A program made the position numbers and the translations under genes. A stretch of DNA of 64,000 bases. It comes from Imbricaverruca yamaguchii. Its lineage: Eukaryota > Arthropoda > Thecostraca > Neoverrucidae. A model generated the notes under the pieces. That model was not told the DNA's origin and did no database searches. It saw only the letters and a program-made list of their open reading frames with translations. Positions 59,978 through 64,000 of the stretch are shown one piece after another. The stretch lies in NCBI GenBank assembly GCA_034440575.1, contig JAOTOL010001660.1, positions 4,392,501-4,456,500 on the forward strand, written 5' to 3'. The first letter of the stretch is position 1; each line of letters starts with the position of its first letter.

Positions 59978-60530
59978 GTAAACCTGGAGGGGTGGGCCGA
60001 GCTGGCATAGCTGGCCTGGACCATCAGGTAAACCTGGAGGGGTGGACCGAGCTGGCATAGCTGGCCTGGACCATCAGGCAAACCTGGAGGGGTGGGCCGA
60101 GCTGGCATAGCTGGCCTGGACCATCAGGCAAACCTGGAGGGGTGGGCCGAGCTGGCATGGCTGGCCTGGACCATCAGGCAAACCTGGAGGGGTGGGCCGA
60201 GCTGGCATGGCTGGCCTGGACCATCAGGCAAACCTGGAGGGGTGGGCCGAGCTGGCATGGCTGGCCTGGACCATCAGGCAAACCTGGAGGGGTGGGCCGA
60301 GCTGGCATGGCTGGCCTGGACCATCAGGCAAACCTGGAGGGGTGGGCCGAGCTGGCATGGCTGGCCTGAACCATCAGGCAAACCTGGAGGGGTGGGCCGA
60401 GCTGGCATGGCTGGCCCGGACCATGAGGCAAACCTGGAAGGGTGGGCCGAGATGGCATAGCTGGCCTGGACCATCGGGTAAACATGGAGGGGGGTAAGCT
60501 GGCATAGCTGGCCTGGACCATCAGGTGACG
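59962..60530. repeat. Minisatellite, 50-bp unit carrying a splice donor, 12 copies
   Basis: Unit ctggcctggaccatcaggca, aacctggaggggtgggccga, gctggcatgg, with nearly exact 50-bp spacing. Copies 1, 2, 11 and 12 have GT at the donor position (ccatcaggta, ccatcgggta, ccatcaggtg); copies 3-10 have GC. Confidence 0.95.
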
Positions 60531-60579
60531 TTCAGGTTCAGGGGACCCGCGTGCGTGACTATGCCTTTCGCTGGCAGCC

Positions 60580-60885
60580 GAATCTGCAGCGTGTCATGTC
60601 CTCGGCATCGTATTACTTTTGGTCTTTCCTTCTGCAGCGTGCTATTTGTGGTCTTTCCTCTGCAGCGTTATGTGTGTGGTCTCTCCTGTGCAGCGTGTTA
60701 CTCGTGGTCTTTCCTGTGCAGCGAGTTACTCGTGGTCTTTCCTGTGCAGCGTGTTACTCGTGGTCCTTCCCATGCAGCGTGGCACTTGTAGTCCTTCCCC
60801 TCCGTCGTGTTATTTGTGGTCTTTCCTGTGCAGCGTGTCACTTCTGCGTGCTACACGTATTTGTGGTCTTTTGTCCGCAGCGCGC
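60580..60885. repeat. Tandem repeat, 28-bp unit, about 9 copies
   Basis: Unit tgtgcagcgtgttactcgtg gtctttcc, diverged at both ends. Confidence 0.9.
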
Positions 60886-60959
60886 GCAACTATATCCGGC
60901 GGCAACAATCCCCAGGGGAATTAAATAGGGCATTGCTGAAATTCCGCTCGATGCCGAGC

Positions 60960-61432
60960 GGACATGGAAACACGATGGTGCCGGGTGGGTGGAAAACCAT
61001 CGCTGGTGCCGGGTGGGTGGGATAACACCACTGGTGCCGGGTGGGTGGGATTACACTGCTGGTGCTGGACTTAACACCGCTGGTGCTGGGTGGGTGACTT
61101 AACACCACTGGTGCCGGGTGGGTGGGATAGCACCACTGGTGCCGAGTGGGTGGGATAACACCGCTGGTGCCGGGTGGGTGGGATAACACCGCTGGTGCCG
61201 GGTGTCTGGGATAACACTCCTGGTGTCGGGTGGGTGGGTTAACACCGCTGGTGCCGGGTGGGTGGGATAACACCACTGGTGCCGGGTGTCTGGGATAACA
61301 CCGCTGGTGCCGGGTGGGTGGGATAACACCGCTGGTGCCGGGTGTCTGGGATAACACCGCTGGTGCCGGGTGGGTGGGATAACACTGCTAGTGCTGGACT
61401 TAACACCGCTGGTGCCGAGTGGCTGGGATGAC
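60960..61432. repeat. Tandem repeat, 28-bp unit, about 17 copies
   Basis: Unit ctggtgccgggtgggtggga taacaccg. Two shortened units read ctggtgctggacttaacacc. Sequence unrelated to the neighbouring 28-bp array. Confidence 0.95.
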
Positions 61433-61524
61433 AAGTGCACGTCATCTGTGAGTGGACAGTGGCGACGCCGCCAGCCCACTCTCCATCGGCGCTGTGTACG
61501 GCTGTCGTGACGCCGACTCCAGGA

Positions 61525-62535
61525 GCCGTCACACGCCACACAGCCGGCTGCTGGGCCCGCCCTCCGTCACCTCCATACACGGGCCCCGTGACGCCGGCTG
61601 GCCGTGACACGTCCGGCTGTCGTGACGCCGACTCCAGGGGCCGTCACACGCCACACAGCCGACTGTTGGGCCCACCCTCCGTCACCTCCATACACGGGCC
61701 CCGTGACGCCGGCTGGCCGTGACACGTCCCGCTGTCGTGACGCCGACTCCAGGGGCCGTCACACGCCACACAGCCGGCTGTTGGGCCCGCCCTCCGTCAC
61801 CTCCATACACGGGCCCCGTGACGCCGGCTGGCCGTGACACGTCCGGCTGTCGTGACGCCGACTCCAGGGGCCGTCACACGCCACACAGCCAGCTGCTGGA
61901 CCCGCCCTCCGTCACCTCCATACACGGGCCCCGTGACACCGGCTGGCCGTGACACGTCCGGCTGCGTGACGCGGGGGCCCCCCCCCCCGTGCCCGCACGT
62001 CCCGCTGTCGTGACGCCGACTCCAGGAGCCGTCACACGCCACACAGCCGGCTGCTGGGCCCGCCCTCCGTCGGCTCCATACACGGGCCCCGTGACGCCGG
62101 CTGGCCGTGACACGTCCGGCTGTCGTGACGCCGACTCCAGGGGCCGTCACACGCCACACAGCCGGCTGCTGGGCCCGCCCTCCGTCACCTCCATACACGG
62201 GCCCCGTGACGCCGGCTGGCCGTGACACGTCCGGCTGTCGTGACGCCGACTCCAGGAGCCGTCACACGCCACACAGCCAGCTGCTGGGCCCGCCCTCCGT
62301 CACCTCCATACACGGGCCCCGTGACGCCGGCTGGCCGTGACACGTCCGGCTGGCCGTGACACGTCCGGCTGTCGTGACGCCGACTCCAGGGGCCGTCACA
62401 CGCCACACAGCCGGCTGCTGGGCCCGCCCTCCGTCGGCTCCATACACGGGCCCCGTGACGCCGGCTGGCCGTGACACGTCCGGCTGTCGTGACGCCGACT
62501 CCAGGGGCCGTCACACGCCACACAGCCAGCTGCCA
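61525..62535. repeat. Minisatellite, 115-bp unit, about 8.8 copies
   Basis: The unit contains ccgtgacacgtccggctgtc, gtgacgccgactccaggggc and cacacgccacacagccggct. A hairpin (gggcccg / cgggccc, about 20-nt loop) is present in each unit. One copy (61960-62000) is disrupted by a run of C, and a partial 22-bp duplication occurs at about 62330-62370. Confidence 0.95.
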
Positions 62536-63240
62536 GCGAGACGGTCGAGTCACGATCGGGCTGATAGCCGCGCCGAGGTTATACCAACGTCGTGCTCGGA
62601 GCCGACCTCGTACCACCAGGCACGCCCTCAATGGAGCAGCTCCACCCCACCCCCCACACACACATACCACCACCACCCTCACCACTAGACTCGCCTTCAG
62701 TGAAGCAGCCCCCCCCCCCAATCACCCCCACCACCCTCAGCATCAGTCGGTCCCTGTATCACCAGACACACCCTCAGTGGGGAAGCTCCCCCATCACCCT
62801 CACCACCCTCACCACCAGTTGGTCCCTATACCACCCAGCGTTGTATCAGACGGGCCGTCCCATCTCGTGTGTGATTGTGGTTTTATGGCGCATCGACCAT
62901 GGTTGGTCATTTAGCGCCCAGGCAGTCCCACCTCGACCTCAACTACAGCCTGTATCATATTAACAGGCACGGGAGGGGGGAGCCTGCACTGCAGCCACCT
63001 CAGCAGGGGACGGCGCGTGGTGACAGCCCGCAACGAGCCTACCCCATGAGGCGGGGGGGGTAAGGATGGGGGAGCACACAACTGGCTCTATCTAAGCGGG
63101 GGCGGTTAGCAAGTGATCCCACCTCAGCAGGGGCAGTTAACAACTGGCCCCACCTGAGCGGCGTCATCTCACAGCTGGTCCTACCTGAGTCCACAGCTGG
63201 TCCCGCCTGAGCTTACAGCTCGTCCCGCCTGAGCACAACA
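62536..63240. repeat. Loose GC-rich repeats and a solitary SINE tail
   Basis: 62590-62860 has about three diverged 85-bp units (cctcagtggggaagctcccc type). A dispersed tail motif (atggcgcatcgaccatggtt) lies at 62881-62925. A repeat of about 23 bp (cacagctggtcccgcctgag) lies at 63100-63235. Confidence 0.6.
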
Positions 63241-63384
63241 ACCTGGGTGGAGGGCGCGGCAGACGGCCGGCGTTCCTCCCGCGCGCCGCTCGAGGTCATC
63301 TCATGTCACGTGTGCTGCAGCCGACCTTGAGCACAGGTTGGCTGTCGGCGCAACGACATTCACTCGTGTCCACGTGTCCAGCGG

Positions 63385-64000
63385 GGCCATGGATGGCATA
63401 CTGGCCCCGCAATACTCCGCGGGCTGCTGCTGCTGACAGCGGAGCTACGGCCAGCATACTGGCCCCGCAATACTCCGGGGGGTGCTGCTGCTGACAGCGG
63501 AGCTACGGCCAGCATACTGGCCCCGCAATACTCCGCGACAGTGGCTGCTGCTGACAGCGGCTCCATGTACGACATACTGGCCCCGCAATACTCCGCGGGC
63601 TGCTGATGCTGACAGCGGCTCCATGTACGACATACTGGCCTCGCAATACTCCGCGGGCTGCTGCTGCTGACAGCGGCTCCATGTACGACATACTGGCCCC
63701 GCAATACTCCGCGGGCTGCTGCTGCTGACAGCGGAGCTACGGCCAGCATACTGGCCCCGCAATACTCCGCGACAGTGGCTGCTGCTGACAGCGGCTCCAT
63801 GTACGACATACTGGCCCCGCAATACTCCGCGGGCTGCTGCTGCTGACAGCGGCTCCATGTACGACATACTGGCCCCGCAATACTCCGCGGGCTGCTGCTG
63901 CTGGCAGCGGCTTGCTGGCCCGGCAATACTCCGCGGGCTGCTGCTGCATGTACGACATACTGGCCCGGCAATACTCCGCGGGCTGCTGCTGCTGACAGCG
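63385..64000. repeat. Minisatellite, about 58-bp unit, runs off the window
   Basis: The unit is gctgctgctgacagcggctc, catgtacgacatactggccc, cgcaatactccgcgg. Two alternative segments (gctccatgtacgacata or gagctacggccagcata) and a gacagtgg insert alternate in a multi-unit order. At least 10 units are visible and the array continues past 64000. Confidence 0.95.

Overview
The window looks like non-coding, repeat-dominated nuclear DNA of an invertebrate animal. It has no bacterial-style operons, ribosome binding sites or dense coding. Instead there is one convincing spliced exon of a metazoan-only family (ASPP, positions 413-554, minus strand), many decayed non-LTR retrotransposon (LINE) fragments, several tRNA-derived SINE families with target-site duplications, and a large load of minisatellites that I estimate by eye at about a quarter of the sequence. 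An arthropod or mollusc is plausible, but nothing in the window decides it.

Layout. 0-2 kb: ASPP RA-domain exon, then the 3' end of a CR1-like LINE closing in an octamer repeat. 2-9 kb: mostly unique DNA with a SINE, small minisatellites and a 165-bp tandem duplication. 9.8-12.1 kb: a 21-bp minisatellite of about 109 units abutting a second LINE family (12.3-13.4 kb). 14-20 kb: a second copy of the first SINE, a minus-strand LINE endonuclease fragment, two candidate exons and a 63-bp minisatellite. 22-28 kb: a nested SINE pair, then 61-bp and 23-bp arrays and a 2-kb diverged array. 28-41 kb: mostly unique AT-rich DNA with a LINE C-terminus, a cluster of palindromes, two candidate short coding pieces and several small arrays. 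41.6-48 kb: 42-, 35-, 21- and 9-bp arrays with a CR1-like LINE body at 43.7-44.6 kb. 48.5-51 kb: one LINE interrupted by a SINE and by a fold-back element. 51.8-57.5 kb: 48-bp and 39-bp arrays, the latter built from LINE sequence. 58-64 kb: back-to-back unrelated minisatellites that run off the right edge.

Most long open frames here are artefacts. Many repeat units are multiples of three bases (9, 12, 18, 21, 39, 48, 63), so an array stays open in several frames on both strands. I do not call the 500-900-codon frames genes.

Most notable structures: a minisatellite whose unit contains the splice donor of a likely exon (59.97-60.53 kb); an array of hairpin units with paired substitutions (58.69-59.08 kb); a minisatellite derived from LINE coding sequence (56.79-57.10 kb); a fold-back element with hammerhead-like motifs on both arms (50.55-50.75 kb); and one 3' tail shared by a SINE family and at least six solitary copies.
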